Origin: Mycobacterium sp. 852002-51163_SCH5372311
GTDB taxonomy: Bacteria > Actinomycetota > Actinomycetes > Mycobacteriales > Mycobacteriaceae
Reading direction: 5' to 3'
NCBI RefSeq assembly: GCF_001667115.1
Contig: NZ_LZIJ01000144.1
Coordinates: 1-64,000 of the forward strand
DNA: 64,000 nucleotides
Shown here: piece by piece, positions 36,922-46,442 of the stretch
Numbering within the stretch: the stretch's first letter is position 1
Layout of the letters: every line of letters begins with the position of its first letter
The notes under the pieces: generated by a model
Databases searched by the model: none
Seen by the model: the letters and a program-made list of their open reading frames with translations, nothing else
Told to the model about the DNA's origin: nothing
Program-made: the position numbers and the translations under genes

Positions 36922-37557
36922 ATGCCGTCCGTCACCCGAAAGCCGCAGCCCAACCGCCAGCAGCGGCGAGAGCAGATGGAGCGGCGGCTGCTGGAAGCGA
37001 CCGAACGCCTGATGGGCGACGGCACCAGCTTCACCGAACTCAGCGTGGACCGGCTGTCGACCGAGGCCGGGATTTCGCGCGCCAGCTTTTACATCTACTT
37101 CGAGGACAAAGGCCACCTGCTGCGCCGGTTGGCCAGCGAGGTGTTCGCGGAGTTGGCCGGCGGCGGGGAACGCTGGTGGGGAGTGGCCGGGCGACACAAT
37201 CCGGACGACTTGCGCGCCGCGCTGGCAGGGATCGTCGCGAGCTTTCGCCGTCATCAACCGGTGCTCGTCGCGCTCAACGAGATGGCCGGTTACGACCCGG
37301 CGACGGCACAGACTTATCGCGATCTGCTGACCGGAATCTCCGGACGCATGGCCCAGGTTATCGAGGCGGGCCAGGCCGATGGATCGATCCGCCCAGAACT
37401 GCCGGCGGCCACCGCGGCCAGTGCCTTGGTCTGGATGGTCGAGCGGGCGTGCCAGCAGAACCTGCCGAACGAACCACCCGACTACGACGCCGAACTGATC
37501 AATACGCTGACCGAAATCGCTTGGGGCGCACTGTATCTAAAGTCTGCCTCGCAGTGA
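36922..37557 (+). CDS. TetR-family transcriptional regulator
   Basis: The 211-residue protein has an N-terminal helix-turn-helix (LLEATERLMGDGTSFTELSVDRLSTEAGISRASFYIYFEDKGHLL) preceded by a basic arm (RQQRREQMERR). The divergent, helical ligand-binding half is of the EthR-like type. It probably represses the divergent P450 gene and itself through the palindrome at 36868-36890. ATG 36922 is the first start after that site. The ligand is unknown. Confidence 0.93.
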   Translation: MPSVTRKPQPNRQQRREQMERRLLEATERLMGDGTSFTELSVDRLSTEAGISRASFYIYFEDKGHLLRRLASEVFAELAGGGERWWGVAGRHNPDDLRAALAGIVASFRRHQPVLVALNEMAGYDPATAQTYRDLLTGISGRMAQVIEAGQADGSIRPELPAATAASALVWMVERACQQNLPNEPPDYDAELINTLTEIAWGALYLKSASQ

Positions 37558-37567
37558 CGCCAGAAAT

Positions 37568-37741
37568 TCAGCGCGCTCGGCGCAGCTCGGCGACGAATCG
37601 CCGTCCTTGGTTGTCGGTCACCTGCCAGGAGTAGGGGCCGATGAGTTGAGAGTAGCCCAGCATCTGGACGGCTGCGCGGCCGTCTTGCTCAACGCGGATG
37701 CCGTCGACACGCAGGCCGTTGGACGTTGTGAGTGCCCACAT
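37568..37741 (-). CDS. Small conserved-looking protein, 57 residues
   Basis: A short reading frame starts at ATG 37741, preceded by GGGAG at good spacing, and encodes 57 residues from MWALTTSNGLRVDGIRV to RRFVAELRRAR. The pattern (short beta strands, QMLGYSQLIGPYSWQVTDNQGRRFVAEL) looks like a compact soluble fold, and GC is high at third positions. It ends ten bases from the convergent TetR stop. I cannot name the family. It lies downstream of proB, beyond the hairpin at 37835. Confidence 0.7.
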   Translation of the reverse strand: MWALTTSNGLRVDGIRVEQDGRAAVQMLGYSQLIGPYSWQVTDNQGRRFVAELRRAR

Positions 37742-37834
37742 GGTGACTCCCTTTTCTCGCTTGCTCTGAGAAAAGGGTCAGGGGCAGGGCTGCAAGGATC
37801 CTTCATAGATTCTTGGAGCGACTTCTTGGAACGC

Positions 37835-37892
37835 CGAGCAGACACAGAATCGCACGCAAGGGCCGCTGTCTGTGCGATTCTGCGTCTGCTCG
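37835..37892 (-). terminator. Long stem-loop after proB
   Basis: A 21-bp stem with one mismatch (37835-37855 against 37872-37892; outer arm CGAGCAGAC, inner arm CAGAATCGCAC) encloses a 16-base loop. It starts 18 bases past the proB stop. No T-tract follows on the minus strand, as is common for mycobacterial terminators; it could alternatively protect the mRNA 3' end. Confidence 0.6.
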
Positions 37893-37909
37893 CCAAGCCG
37901 CCGCCGAGG

Positions 37910-39016
37910 CTACACGGCCACCAGGTCGTCGGCGTGCACCGCCGGACGGCGCAGCTCGCCGGGTAGCTCGGAGGTGGACCGGCCGATCATCGACGCGAGC
38001 TCCGTTGCGTCGTAAGCGACCACGCCGCGGGCGATCATGGCCTCGTCCGGTCCGCGCAGTTCGACGACATCGCCCGCCGAAAACCCGCCCGATACCCCGG
38101 TGATGCCGGCGGGCAGCAACGAACGGCGCTGCCCCACGACGGCACGCACCGCCCCGGCATCGAGCCTCAACCAACCCGCGGCGTCCGCGGCGTAGCGCAC
38201 CCAGAACCGCCGCGCCGACATGCGGTCGGACCGCGCGGCGAACACCGTGCCCACCGAGGCGTCGGCCAGCGCGGTTGCGGCGTCGGTGGCGGCCGCCAGC
38301 AGCACCGGCACACCTGCGTCGGCGGCAAGCAACGCTGACGACACCTTCGATGCCATCCCGCCCGTGCCCAGGTGGCTGCTTTGTCCGGCCACCACACCAT
38401 CGAGATCAGCCGCTCCGGCCACTTCGGCGATAAACCGTGCACCTGGCATTTTTCGGGGGTCCGAGCCGTAGAGGCCGTCGATGTCGGACAGCAGCACCAA
38501 TGCGTCCGCGCCGACCAGGTGGGCCACCAGCGCGGAAAGCCGGTCGTTGTCGCCGAACCGGATTTCGTTGGTGGCTACGGTGTCGTTCTCGTTGACGATC
38601 GCCACCGCATGCAGTGCCCGCAACCGGTCCAGGGTGCGCTGAGCGTTGTTGTGCTGCACCCGCATCGAGATATCGTGGGCGGTCAGCAGCACCTGCCCCA
38701 CCGTGCGGCCATAGCGCGCGAACGCCGCGCTCCACGCGTTCACCAGCGCCACCTGCCCGACGCTGGCCGCCGCCTGCTTGGTGGCCAAATCATTTGGGCG
38801 CTTGGACAATCCGAGCGGCTCGATGCCCGCGGCGATCGCGCCCGAGGACACGATGACGACGTCGGAGCCCGCCTTCATGCGTCCCTCGATTGCGTCGACG
38901 AGACCAGCCAGCCGGCTGGCGTCGAACATTCCGTTCGGCGTTGTCAGCGCGGTGGTGCCGACCTTGACGACGACGCTTCGCGCGGTCCGGATGGCTTCGC
39001 GGTGGCGACTGTTCAT
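37910..39016 (-). CDS. proB: Glutamate 5-kinase
   Basis: The 368-residue protein has an N-terminal amino-acid-kinase domain ([55 protein letters not shown]) and a C-terminal PUA domain (about residues 275-350). It phosphorylates glutamate for proline synthesis and is the usual feedback-control point. Its ATG overlaps the obg stop (ATGA). It is the last gene of rplU-rpmA-obg-proB. Confidence 0.97.
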   Translation of the reverse strand: MNSRHREAIRTARSVVVKVGTTALTTPNGMFDASRLAGLVDAIEGRMKAGSDVVIVSSGAIAAGIEPLGLSKRPNDLATKQAAASVGQVALVNAWSAAFARYGRTVGQVLLTAHDISMRVQHNNAQRTLDRLRALHAVAIVNENDTVATNEIRFGDNDRLSALVAHLVGADALVLLSDIDGLYGSDPRKMPGARFIAEVAGAADLDGVVAGQSSHLGTGGMASKVSSALLAADAGVPVLLAAATDAATALADASVGTVFAARSDRMSARRFWVRYAADAAGWLRLDAGAVRAVVGQRRSLLPAGITGVSGGFSAGDVVELRGPDEAMIARGVVAYDATELASMIGRSTSELPGELRRPAVHADDLVAV

Positions 39017-40449
39017 GAGTGCCGCTCACGGCGCCGGCGACGAGCCTCCTTGCGCTCGGCGGCGCCGACACGGTCTCTGCTTTCCAGGCGCGCGTCCGTG
39101 CCGCGGCCGGACATCGCGACGTCGACGCCGGCGGGCGTCTGCGGTTCCCAATCGAAGGTCATCTCGCCGATGGTCACCGCGCATCCCGGTTTCGCACCCA
39201 GCCGCAGCAGCTCCTCCTCCACTCCAAGGCGGGCCAAGCGGTCAGCGAGGTAGCCGACTGCTTCGTCGTTGTCGAAGTTCGTTTGGCCGATCCAGCGCTC
39301 AGGCCGTGCGCCGCTGACCACGAAACCACCGTGCGCGTCGGGCTGGACTGTGAACCCACTGTCGTCCACCGGAACTGGGCGGATCACCGGCCGTCGGGCC
39401 ACCACTGGCGGGCGTTGCGCGTTGTAGTCCGAGATCATCTGCCAGAGGCCAAAGATCAACGGCTGCAAGCCTTCCCGGGTAGCCGTCGAGACCAGGAACA
39501 CCGGCCAGCCGCGCGCGGCGATGTCCTCTTGGACGAACTCGGCGAGCTCGCGGGCATCCGGCACGTCGATCTTGTTGAGCACTACTGCCCGGGGCCGCTC
39601 GGCCAGATCGCCAAGCGTCGCGTCCCCTTGCAATGTGGGTGTGTAGGAAGCAAGTTCGGCCTCCAGCGCATCGATGTCGGAGATCGGGTCGCGGCCCGGT
39701 TCTTCCGTGGCGCAGTCCACGACATGCACCAGCACCGCGCAGCGCTCAATGTGGCGCAGGAAGTCCAGGCCCAGGCCGCGCCCCTGTGACGCGCCCGGAA
39801 TCAAACCGGGCACATCGGCGACGGTGAAAGCGTGCTCTCCCGCGGATACCACCCCGAGGTTGGGAACCAGCGTGGTGAACGGGTAGTCGGCGATCTTGGG
39901 CTTGGCCGCCGAGATCACCGAGACCAGCGAGGACTTCCCGGCCGACGGAAAGCCGACCAGCCCGACGTCGGCGACGGTCTTGAGCTCCAGCGTGAGGTCG
40001 CGGGACTGGCCCGGCTCGCCCAGCAGCGCGAAGCCCGGGGCTTTGCGGGCACGCGACGCCAGCGCGGCGTTGCCCAAACCGCCGCGGCCACCGGCGGCGG
40101 CTTCGAAGCGGGTACCCGCCCCGACCAGGTCGGCGAGCAACCTGCCGTTTTCGTCCAGCACGACGGTGCCGTCGGGCACCTTCACTTCCAGGTCCGCGCC
40201 CGCTGCGCCGTCCCGATTGTTGCCCATCCCCTGTTTGCCCGATTGGGCTGCGATGTGCGGGCGGAAGTGAAAGTCGAGCAGGGTGTGCACTTGCGGGTCC
40301 ACGACGAACACCACGCTGCCGCCGCGCCCACCGTTGCCGCCGTCCGGACCGCCCAACGGCTTGAACTTCTCGCGGTGCACCGAGGCGCAACCGTTGCCGC
40401 CGGAACCTGCCCGTGCGTGGATGACGACGCGATCGACAAACCGAGGCAT
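39013..40449 (-). CDS. obg: Obg/CgtA GTPase
   Basis: The 478-residue protein has the glycine-rich Obg fold (residues about 1-158; [35 protein letters not shown]). The GTPase domain follows ([34 protein letters not shown]), then a C-terminal OCT domain. It acts in 50S assembly and stress responses. ATG 40449 ([11 protein letters not shown]) was chosen over an upstream in-frame start. rpmA lies 90 bp upstream on the same strand. Confidence 0.96.
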   Translation of the reverse strand: MPRFVDRVVIHARAGSGGNGCASVHREKFKPLGGPDGGNGGRGGSVVFVVDPQVHTLLDFHFRPHIAAQSGKQGMGNNRDGAAGADLEVKVPDGTVVLDENGRLLADLVGAGTRFEAAAGGRGGLGNAALASRARKAPGFALLGEPGQSRDLTLELKTVADVGLVGFPSAGKSSLVSVISAAKPKIADYPFTTLVPNLGVVSAGEHAFTVADVPGLIPGASQGRGLGLDFLRHIERCAVLVHVVDCATEEPGRDPISDIDALEAELASYTPTLQGDATLGDLAERPRAVVLNKIDVPDARELAEFVQEDIAARGWPVFLVSTATREGLQPLIFGLWQMISDYNAQRPPVVARRPVIRPVPVDDSGFTVQPDAHGGFVVSGARPERWIGQTNFDNDEAVGYLADRLARLGVEEELLRLGAKPGCAVTIGEMTFDWEPQTPAGVDVAMSGRGTDARLESRDRVGAAERKEARRRRRERHS

Positions 40450-40539
40450 CGGGGGTCCTCTCACCCGTCTCGCTCGCCGAACGTGTAGCTACTGCGAGAT
40501 TTACCTCGAATTATCGCAGTGGGTGCACGCTCGCGACGC

Positions 40540-40800
40540 TTAGTCGGTGGTCTGCCCGACGATGCTGACGGTTTTACGTCCGCGCTTGACCCCGAACTCG
40601 ACGGCACCGGCCGCCTTGGCGAACAAGGTGTCGTCGCCGCCGCGACCCACGTTGACGCCCGGATGGAATTTGGTGCCGCGCTGACGGACCAGGATCTCGC
40701 CGGCCTTGACGACCTGGCCGCCGAACCGCTTCACGCCTAGCCGCTGAGCTGCGGAATCACGACCGTTGCGGGAGCTGGAAGCGCCCTTTTTGTGTGCCAT
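40540..40800 (-). CDS. rpmA: 50S ribosomal protein L27
   Basis: The 86-residue protein begins [29 protein letters not shown] and contains [15 protein letters not shown], the standard L27 sequence. Its N-terminal tail reaches the peptidyl transferase centre. No cleavable N-terminal extension of the Firmicutes type is present. It lies 13 bp after rplU. Confidence 0.98.
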   Translation of the reverse strand: MAHKKGASSSRNGRDSAAQRLGVKRFGGQVVKAGEILVRQRGTKFHPGVNVGRGGDDTLFAKAAGAVEFGVKRGRKTVSIVGQTTD

Positions 40801-40813
40801 GTCTGTCGCCTCG

Positions 40814-41125
40814 TTACTTGATGCCGGTGACTTTGAGGACCGTCAGTTGCTGACGGTGTCCCTGCCGCTTGTGGTAGCCGGTCTTGTTCTTGAACTTGTG
40901 GATCCGGATCTTGGGACCCTTGGTGTGCTCGAGCACCTCGCCGGTCACCGCGACCTTGGCCAGTGCCGTGGCGTCGGTGGTCACGTTGGCGCCGTCGACG
41001 ACGAGCGCGACCGGCAGCGACACCTTGGCTCCGGGCTCGGATTCCAGCTTCTCGACCTTGACCACGTCTCCGACGGCGACTTTGTACTGCTTGCCGCCGG
41101 TCTTGACGATTGCGTAGGTCGCCAT
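40814..41125 (-). CDS. rplU: 50S ribosomal protein L21
   Basis: The 103-residue protein ([28 protein letters not shown] ... [22 protein letters not shown]) is a clear L21. ATG 41125 follows AGGAG and gives the family length. It is the first gene of rplU-rpmA-obg-proB; the 196 bp upstream to the next gene should hold the operon promoter. Confidence 0.98.
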   Translation of the reverse strand: MATYAIVKTGGKQYKVAVGDVVKVEKLESEPGAKVSLPVALVVDGANVTTDATALAKVAVTGEVLEHTKGPKIRIHKFKNKTGYHKRQGHRQQLTVLKVTGIK

Positions 41126-41321
41126 CGTTGCTCCTGCCTTAACTCTGCTCAGCTTCTCGCGCACGGGCCATCGGGCCGGGCGCGTGGTGGATCTTGTGGC
41201 GCGGGCCCATATCTCCCGCTCGCCGGCCGAACGCTACTCGCCCAGCCTGGCGACAACTGTCCAAGGGTACGTGACCAGCGGCTACAGGGTCAAACTGCCG
41301 AGTGTGACCTAGAACCTCGAC

Positions 41322-41909
41322 TTAGATGTGTCCCGGCATTCCGCCACCACCGATATGCCCCGGCATACCCCCACCGATGTGCTCGTCAGGAATACCGCCG
41401 CCGATGTGCCCCGGCATACCCCCACCGATGTGCTCATCGGGGATACCGCCACCGATGTGTTCGTCGGGCGCTCCGCCAGCAAACGGGTCCCGCGGTGTGT
41501 CCGCCGGCGGCGCATCGATCGGCGGCGCTGCCTCGATGGGAGGAGCCGCAGCCGCCGGCGGAGCGTACGGGCCCCCGGCACACACCGGGTCGGTAGGCAT
41601 GGAAATGCATTTCGTATCGGCCGGACCGGTGGGACCACCGGGACTGTCGAGACCAGCGGGACCGGCATAGGGGCCGCCCTGACACTCGGCTGCCCACGAC
41701 ATCGTCGCGCAGCGGGGATCGTCCGGGCCGGTCGGAAAACCAGGATCAGGATCGTCGACGAAAGCGCGCGTACCGAAGCCAGCTGCGGAGCCGGGCGTCG
41801 CGTCCGCGTGAACGGCCGCGCCCGCCACGGCTATTCCTACTCCAAATGACGCGGCCACGACGGTTTTCGTCAACGCGCCGCGGACTCCCCGAGCCATTGC
41901 CCCCCTCAT
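41322..41909 (-). CDS. Secreted protein with His-Gly-rich C-terminal repeats
   Basis: The 195-residue protein has a signal peptide (GALTKTVVAASFGVGIAVAGAAVHADA). The middle region contains Gly and Pro plus four spaced cysteines, and the tail is built from six 8-9-residue repeats of the form GGG[IM]P-[DE/G]-HI. The repeats place His-Ile-Gly-Gly-Gly at regular spacing, suggesting metal binding or a surface matrix role; no family is recognised. ATG 41909 was chosen for its AAGGAG six bases upstream. M. tuberculosis has dctA in this interval. Confidence 0.85.
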   Translation of the reverse strand: MRGAMARGVRGALTKTVVAASFGVGIAVAGAAVHADATPGSAAGFGTRAFVDDPDPGFPTGPDDPRCATMSWAAECQGGPYAGPAGLDSPGGPTGPADTKCISMPTDPVCAGGPYAPPAAAAPPIEAAPPIDAPPADTPRDPFAGGAPDEHIGGGIPDEHIGGGMPGHIGGGIPDEHIGGGMPGHIGGGGMPGHI

Positions 41910-42641
41910 CCACCACTCCTTACGTGCGGACCCCAACCAATGACCTGAGGTGTGCCGTTACCGATGCATCACCGCGTATCGTCGCACGCCAGCTCCCCCT
42001 GTGGGGTTGAAACAGTGGGCCGCAGTTTGCTAGTCGGCGTGGATCGGTCCTCATCGACGATCCGACTGGGTGCCGGCAGTTTGGTCTGGGGCTGACGTCA
42101 ATATTCGCGAACAAGCGACGAGGGGATCACGTTGACCCTCCCACGCGGAGGGTGCACATGGTCGGGCGGCATTCGTGGGCCGCGATCCTATCGACGTGTT
42201 TGAACCGGAGCGTAGCTGCTCAATGTTTGCCGGGTTTGCATTGACGTCCGTAGCAACGAACGAAATAGAACAGCGCAGCTAAGACCTTAGGTCGGCTATC
42301 TACCAAGCTGCCTGACATCACTAGTCACATAGCAAATACGGCTTATGGGGCAGGTTCGGTTAAAGCGGGCCCAGCGCAGAACGGTGGGGGTTAATATTCA
42401 GTCCTGAACCTCGAAGGAGGTGTCAAAGCGTATGCAAGAGCGGAGTGTCAGCGGGCGGCGAAATTTCATCCCTTGTCGACTTGTGGTCGTCTTCGGAATT
42501 GTTCGTCCTTTCTGTAGTGTGCGCGCCCCACCTGGACCCGACTGCGTTTACAAGGCTAAACACGGGCCAGAGAAGGCCAAACAACATCAGCGTCCATTGT
42601 GTCCACCTTTACGGGATCTTCAGCACAGGTAAGGAACCACC
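41910..42641. other. Gene-poor stretch upstream of the DUF4189 gene
   Basis: This 732-bp stretch has no convincing gene and a visibly lower GC content between about 42180 and 42420. It includes the left copy of a 25-bp direct repeat (42024-42048). A strong AAGGAGG at about 42413-42419 precedes ATG 42432, which opens a 66-codon frame ending at 42632. Its composition (many Arg, Pro, Cys) does not look like a real protein, so I do not call it. Confidence 0.6.
42024..42048. repeat. 25-bp direct repeat, left copy (candidate attachment site)
   Basis: These 25 bases are identical to 43476-43500, which spans the last six sense codons and the stop of rne plus the next six bases. The copies are in direct orientation and 1452 bp apart. 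They bracket the DUF4189 gene and two gene-poor stretches. The pattern fits integration at the 3' end of rne with regeneration of the gene end. No integrase is visible. Confidence 0.7.
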
Positions 42642-43061
42642 ATGAAAGAGACCAGTTGTGTCACTCGCGCCGCAATTTTCGCAGCGGGCGCTGCGGCGGT
42701 GGCCGCGCTGACCGTCACCGCGGCGCCCACGGCATACGCCGCCGGGGACTGGGGCGCGCTCGCGGTTTCGGCGGACGGCAAGACGGGCGGGACAGCAAGT
42801 GGTGCGAACGATGAGACAACCGCCATGAATTCGGCCGCTAGTAATTGTCAAGCAAAGACCAACTCGAAATGCACTACGGTCACGTCGCTGCACCGCGGCA
42901 CCGAGCACGCCTGTGGTGCGTTGGCCGTCCCAGCAAATGTCCAAGCCCCCAACGGCCCGCACGTAGCGCAAATGGGTTATGGCGGCTCGGTCGACGCAGC
43001 AAGGCAAGCTGCTTTGCAGCAACAACCCGGCGGGAACATCGTCGCCGCAGCGTGCGCCTGA
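42642..43061 (+). CDS. Secreted DUF4189-domain protein
   Basis: The 139-residue protein has a signal peptide (ITRAAIFAAG-like, ending ..PTAYA before AGDWGALAVS). The mature domain is typical of DUF4189: WGALAVSADGKTGGTASGANDETTAMNSAASNC, with four cysteines that could form two disulfides (CQAKTNSKC and later). The function of the family is unknown; mycobacteria have several exported members. ATG 42642 follows AAGGA. It is the only clear gene between the two 25-bp direct repeats. Confidence 0.88.
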   Translation: MKETSCVTRAAIFAAGAAAVAALTVTAAPTAYAAGDWGALAVSADGKTGGTASGANDETTAMNSAASNCQAKTNSKCTTVTSLHRGTEHACGALAVPANVQAPNGPHVAQMGYGGSVDAARQAALQQQPGGNIVAAACA

Positions 43062-43475
43062 CTGACCCGGCGAGCGGCTAGCGCAGCGGTTTGTCATGTG
43101 AAGGCGTCCGCGCGCGACCGGAGCCTGTTGTCGCTGGCTGCGGCGAAACCACGGCGTGAGGTTGTCGACCTGACCGCCGAGGACAGCGCAGCAGGCGTTG
43201 CTGGGCTCATCGACGTGTCTATGAATGATGCCGAGCGATTGGGCCAGCGGACTGAATTGCCAAGCTGCCCAACGCGCCTGAACCGACGCGGTCCGCCGCC
43301 GGCAGCTGTGTCGATACCCACCCAATCCCGCCACGGCGGCGCCGACCATCCCGTCGGCCCATGGAGCCGTGGGAGCGAACCTACCGGTGCCATCGCCACC
43401 GCGTGGCACTAGCACTGGATCGGATAACATGCCCCTGCCCGTACTGGCAGGACGCAGTCGCCAGTCGGCGATGCG
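43062..43475. other. Non-coding stretch between the DUF4189 gene and rne
   Basis: This 414-bp stretch contains only weak overlapping frames. A plus-strand frame (43098-43412) and two minus-strand frames have unremarkable composition, and none has a ribosome site or a recognisable motif. I see no integrase, transposase or terminal inverted repeat. It ends at the right copy of the 25-bp repeat. Confidence 0.55.
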
Positions 43476-43500
43476 AGTTTGCTAGTCGGCGTGGATCGGT
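43476..43500. repeat. 25-bp direct repeat, right copy, at the 3' end of rne
   Basis: These bases are identical to 42024-42048. The copy includes the rne stop codon (43482-43484) and codons for its final residues PPIHAD. It is read as the attachment-like junction that keeps rne intact. Confidence 0.7.
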
Positions 43501-46442
43501 GGACCGGCGGGCCTGCCCGCTGCGCGCCGCCGGCGCGGACGTTCGGTTGCGCGGTCAGCGGAGCCGCCCGTCTCGGAGTCGGAGTCGGAGTCGGAATCGG
43601 ACTCCTCGACGTCGAGGTCGTCGTCGTCGAGGTCGAGGTCCTCATCGTCGTCGTCGAGTTCGTCATCGTCGAGGTCCTCCTCGACGTCTTCGTCATCGAG
43701 TTCGTCGACGTCTTCGCTGTCTTCGTCGTCGCGGTCTTCGTCTTCTTCAGTGTCGTCGTCGTCTTCGTCGTCGCTGTCCTCGCCTTCGACGTCGTCAGCG
43801 TCCAGCTCGTCGGTGTCGTCGAAGTCCTCCTGATCGGCGTCCTCCAGGACCCGCTCTTCGGTCACCTCGCCGGCCCCAGCTGTCGAATCCTGGTCGGACT
43901 CGCCCGCTTCCCCGTCACTGCCATCGGCAGCACCCAAGGTTCCGGACGAGCCGGCGGCCATCGCCTTGAACATCGGGTGCTCACCCGGAGCGTGCGCGGG
44001 CACCTTGGCCACCACAGGTTCGTCGGTGCGGCTTTTCTTCGACCGCCGGCCGCGTCGACCGCCGGAGTCGGATTTGCGGCCGCCGGCCGCGGCCGAATCG
44101 ACGGGGTCGGCGTGCAGCAGAATGCCGCGGCCGCCGCAGTTCGGACATGAGGTCGAGAACGCCTCGATCAGACCGGTCCCAAGCCGCTTGCGGGTTAGTT
44201 GGACCAGGCCCAGCGACGTCACCTCCGACACCTGGTGGCGGGTGCGGTCGCGGGCCAGCGCCTCAGTGAGCCGGCGCAACACCAGGTCGCGGTTGGACTC
44301 CAGGACCATGTCGATGAAGTCGATGACCACGATTCCGCCGATGTCACGCAGCCGCAGCTGACGCACGATCTCCTCGGCCGCCTCGAGATTGTTCTTGGTC
44401 ACCGTCTGCTCGAGGTTGCCGCCGGACCCGGTGAACTTGCCGGTGTTGACGTCGATGACCGTCATCGCCTCGGTCCGGTCGATCACCAGGGTGCCGCCCG
44501 ACGGCAGCCACACCTTGCGGTCCATCGCCTTGGCCAGTTGCTCGTCGATGCGGTGCACCGCGAACACGTCAGGAGCCGGCTGCCCCCCCGAAGACTCGGC
44601 CGGCTCGTATTTGGTCAGCTTCGAAACAAGTTCGGGGGCAACAGAATTCACGTACTCGTTGATCGTGTTCCAGGCTTCGTCGCCGGAGACGATCAGGCCC
44701 GCAAAGTCCTCGTTGAACAAGTCACGGATGACTTTGACCAGAACGTCAGGCTCCTCGTACAACGCGATCGCGGCACCGGCGGCTTTCTCCTTGGTCTCGG
44801 CCGCCTGGGCCTCGATCTGCTGCCAGCGCTCCTGCAGCCGCGTGACGTCGGAGCGGATATCCTCCTCCTTGACGCCCTCCGACGCCGTCCGGATGATCAC
44901 CCCCGCGTCGGCCGGCACCACCTCCCGCAGGATCTCCTTGAGCCGCTGGCGCTCGGTGTCGGGCAGCTTGCGGCTGATCCCGGTCGACGACGCGCCGGGT
45001 ACGTACACCAGGTAGCGGCCGGCCAGCGATACCTGCGTGGTCAGCCGGGCGCCCTTGTGTCCGACCGGGTCCTTACTGACCTGCACCACGACATAGTCGC
45101 CTGGCTTCAGAGCCTGTTCGATCTTGCGATCAGCACCGCCCAGGCCGGCGGCTTCCCAGTTGACTTCACCGGCGTAGAGCACGCCGTTGCGGCCGCGGCC
45201 GATGTCGACGAACGCCGCCTCCATCGACGGCAGCACGTTCTGCACGATGCCCAGGTAGATGTTGCCCACCAGCGAAGCAGATGCCGCCGACGTGACGAAA
45301 TGCTCGACGATGATGCCGTCTTCGAGCACCGCGATCTGGGTGTACCGGGCGCCGGGGTGCGGCGGCTCGGTACGGACCCGATCGCGCACCACCATGACCC
45401 GCTCGACGGCCTCGCGGCGCGCCAGAAATTCCGCTTCGGTCAGCACCGGTGGGCGGCGCCGTCCGGCGTCCCGCCCGTCGCGACGCCGCTGCCGCTTCGC
45501 CTCCAGCCGGGTGGAGCCGTCGATGCCCTTGATCTCGCCGCTCGCCGAGCTTCCTGAGCCGTTGCCGTTGTCGTCAGCCCCGCCCTTGCCACCTGCACGG
45601 GGTGCCCGCTCGTGTACCACCGTGTTCGGCGGATCATCGGGTGCCGGACCGTCATCGCCGTCATCACCGGAACCCGACTTACGGCGCCGGCGCCGCCGGC
45701 GCCGCCGGCTGCCCGCCTCCGCGGAGCCGTTCTCGTCGTCGCCGTTTTCGGTGTCGTCGACATCGTCGGAATCTGAGTCTTCGTCGTCGGCATCGCTGGA
45801 CTCGCCACCCTTGGCTTCGGTCTCGTCGCCGCTGTCAGCGCCGTCACCTTGACCTTCGGATCCGCCCTGTTCGCCCCGGCCGCGGCCGCGACCACGACGG
45901 CCCCGACGCCGGCGCCGATTGGCCGGTCGATCGGCCTGATCGTCATCGTCGTCAGTGTCGGAATCGTCGGCAACGTCGACGGCTTCGTCGGCAGCTTCGT
46001 CGTCGTCGGCGCCGCGATAGCCGGGTGCCGCTACCGGTTGCGGTGCGACGAACAGCGGCATGTAGTGGGGCCGCTCAGTTGCGGTCTCCAGCATCAGCCG
46101 TGATTCCGGCTCCTCGGGCGTGCCGGCCTCGTCTGGCGGGCTCTCGGAACTTTGGGAGCTCTCCGGGCTGTCCGGGGGTTCGTTGGCCAGCAGCTCGCGC
46201 ACCCGAGCGGCATCTTCGCGGTCCACGCTGGAGTGTGCGCTGCGGATCCTTCCATCGAGCGCGCTCAGCGCGTCCAGGACCCGCTTGCTGGTGGTTCCCA
46301 GGGTTCGGGCCAGGGAATGGACTCTCAGGCGGTCCGGCAGTTCCTCGACCGGTGTCGGCGCAGAGGTTGTCTCCGGAGAGGTGCTCTCTGAAGAGGTGTT
46401 CTCTGAAGAGGTTGCTTCTGAAGATGGGGCACCGTCTACCAC
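43482..46442 (-). CDS. rne: Ribonuclease E/G
   Basis: The 986-residue RNase E starts with a Ser/Glu-rich tail. An IF2_N-like helical motif follows (about 36-86; VHSLARTLGTTSKRVLDAL). A long acidic/basic disordered region with poly-Arg blocks comes next (about 140-330). The catalytic core has an S1 domain (about 392-480), metal site VIDVNTGKFTG and zinc-link CPNCGGRG. The C-terminus is an extremely Asp/Glu-rich tail. It initiates mRNA decay and rRNA processing. GTG 46442 follows GAGGAG. The protein is about 30 residues longer than the M. tuberculosis one, mainly in low-complexity parts. Confidence 0.96.
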   Translation of the reverse strand: MVDGAPSSEATSSENTSSESTSPETTSAPTPVEELPDRLRVHSLARTLGTTSKRVLDALSALDGRIRSAHSSVDREDAARVRELLANEPPDSPESSQSSESPPDEAGTPEEPESRLMLETATERPHYMPLFVAPQPVAAPGYRGADDDEAADEAVDVADDSDTDDDDDQADRPANRRRRRGRRGRGRGRGEQGGSEGQGDGADSGDETEAKGGESSDADDEDSDSDDVDDTENGDDENGSAEAGSRRRRRRRRRKSGSGDDGDDGPAPDDPPNTVVHERAPRAGGKGGADDNGNGSGSSASGEIKGIDGSTRLEAKRQRRRDGRDAGRRRPPVLTEAEFLARREAVERVMVVRDRVRTEPPHPGARYTQIAVLEDGIIVEHFVTSAASASLVGNIYLGIVQNVLPSMEAAFVDIGRGRNGVLYAGEVNWEAAGLGGADRKIEQALKPGDYVVVQVSKDPVGHKGARLTTQVSLAGRYLVYVPGASSTGISRKLPDTERQRLKEILREVVPADAGVIIRTASEGVKEEDIRSDVTRLQERWQQIEAQAAETKEKAAGAAIALYEEPDVLVKVIRDLFNEDFAGLIVSGDEAWNTINEYVNSVAPELVSKLTKYEPAESSGGQPAPDVFAVHRIDEQLAKAMDRKVWLPSGGTLVIDRTEAMTVIDVNTGKFTGSGGNLEQTVTKNNLEAAEEIVRQLRLRDIGGIVVIDFIDMVLESNRDLVLRRLTEALARDRTRHQVSEVTSLGLVQLTRKRLGTGLIEAFSTSCPNCGGRGILLHADPVDSAAAGGRKSDSGGRRGRRSKKSRTDEPVVAKVPAHAPGEHPMFKAMAAGSSGTLGAADGSDGEAGESDQDSTAGAGEVTEERVLEDADQEDFDDTDELDADDVEGEDSDDEDDDDTEEDEDRDDEDSEDVDELDDEDVEEDLDDDELDDDDEDLDLDDDDLDVEESDSDSDSDSETGGSADRATERPRRRRAAGRPAGPPIHAD

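Noticed and set aside
42432..42632. 66-codon gene behind a strong AAGGAGG
   Set aside because: The protein is rich in Arg, Pro and Cys with no hydrophobic core, and an overlapping frame is equally open; only the ribosome-like site supports it.
43098..43412. Gene or integrase remnant on either strand next to rne
   Set aside because: Frames in both directions are similar in length and none shows catalytic motifs of recombinases or a ribosome site.
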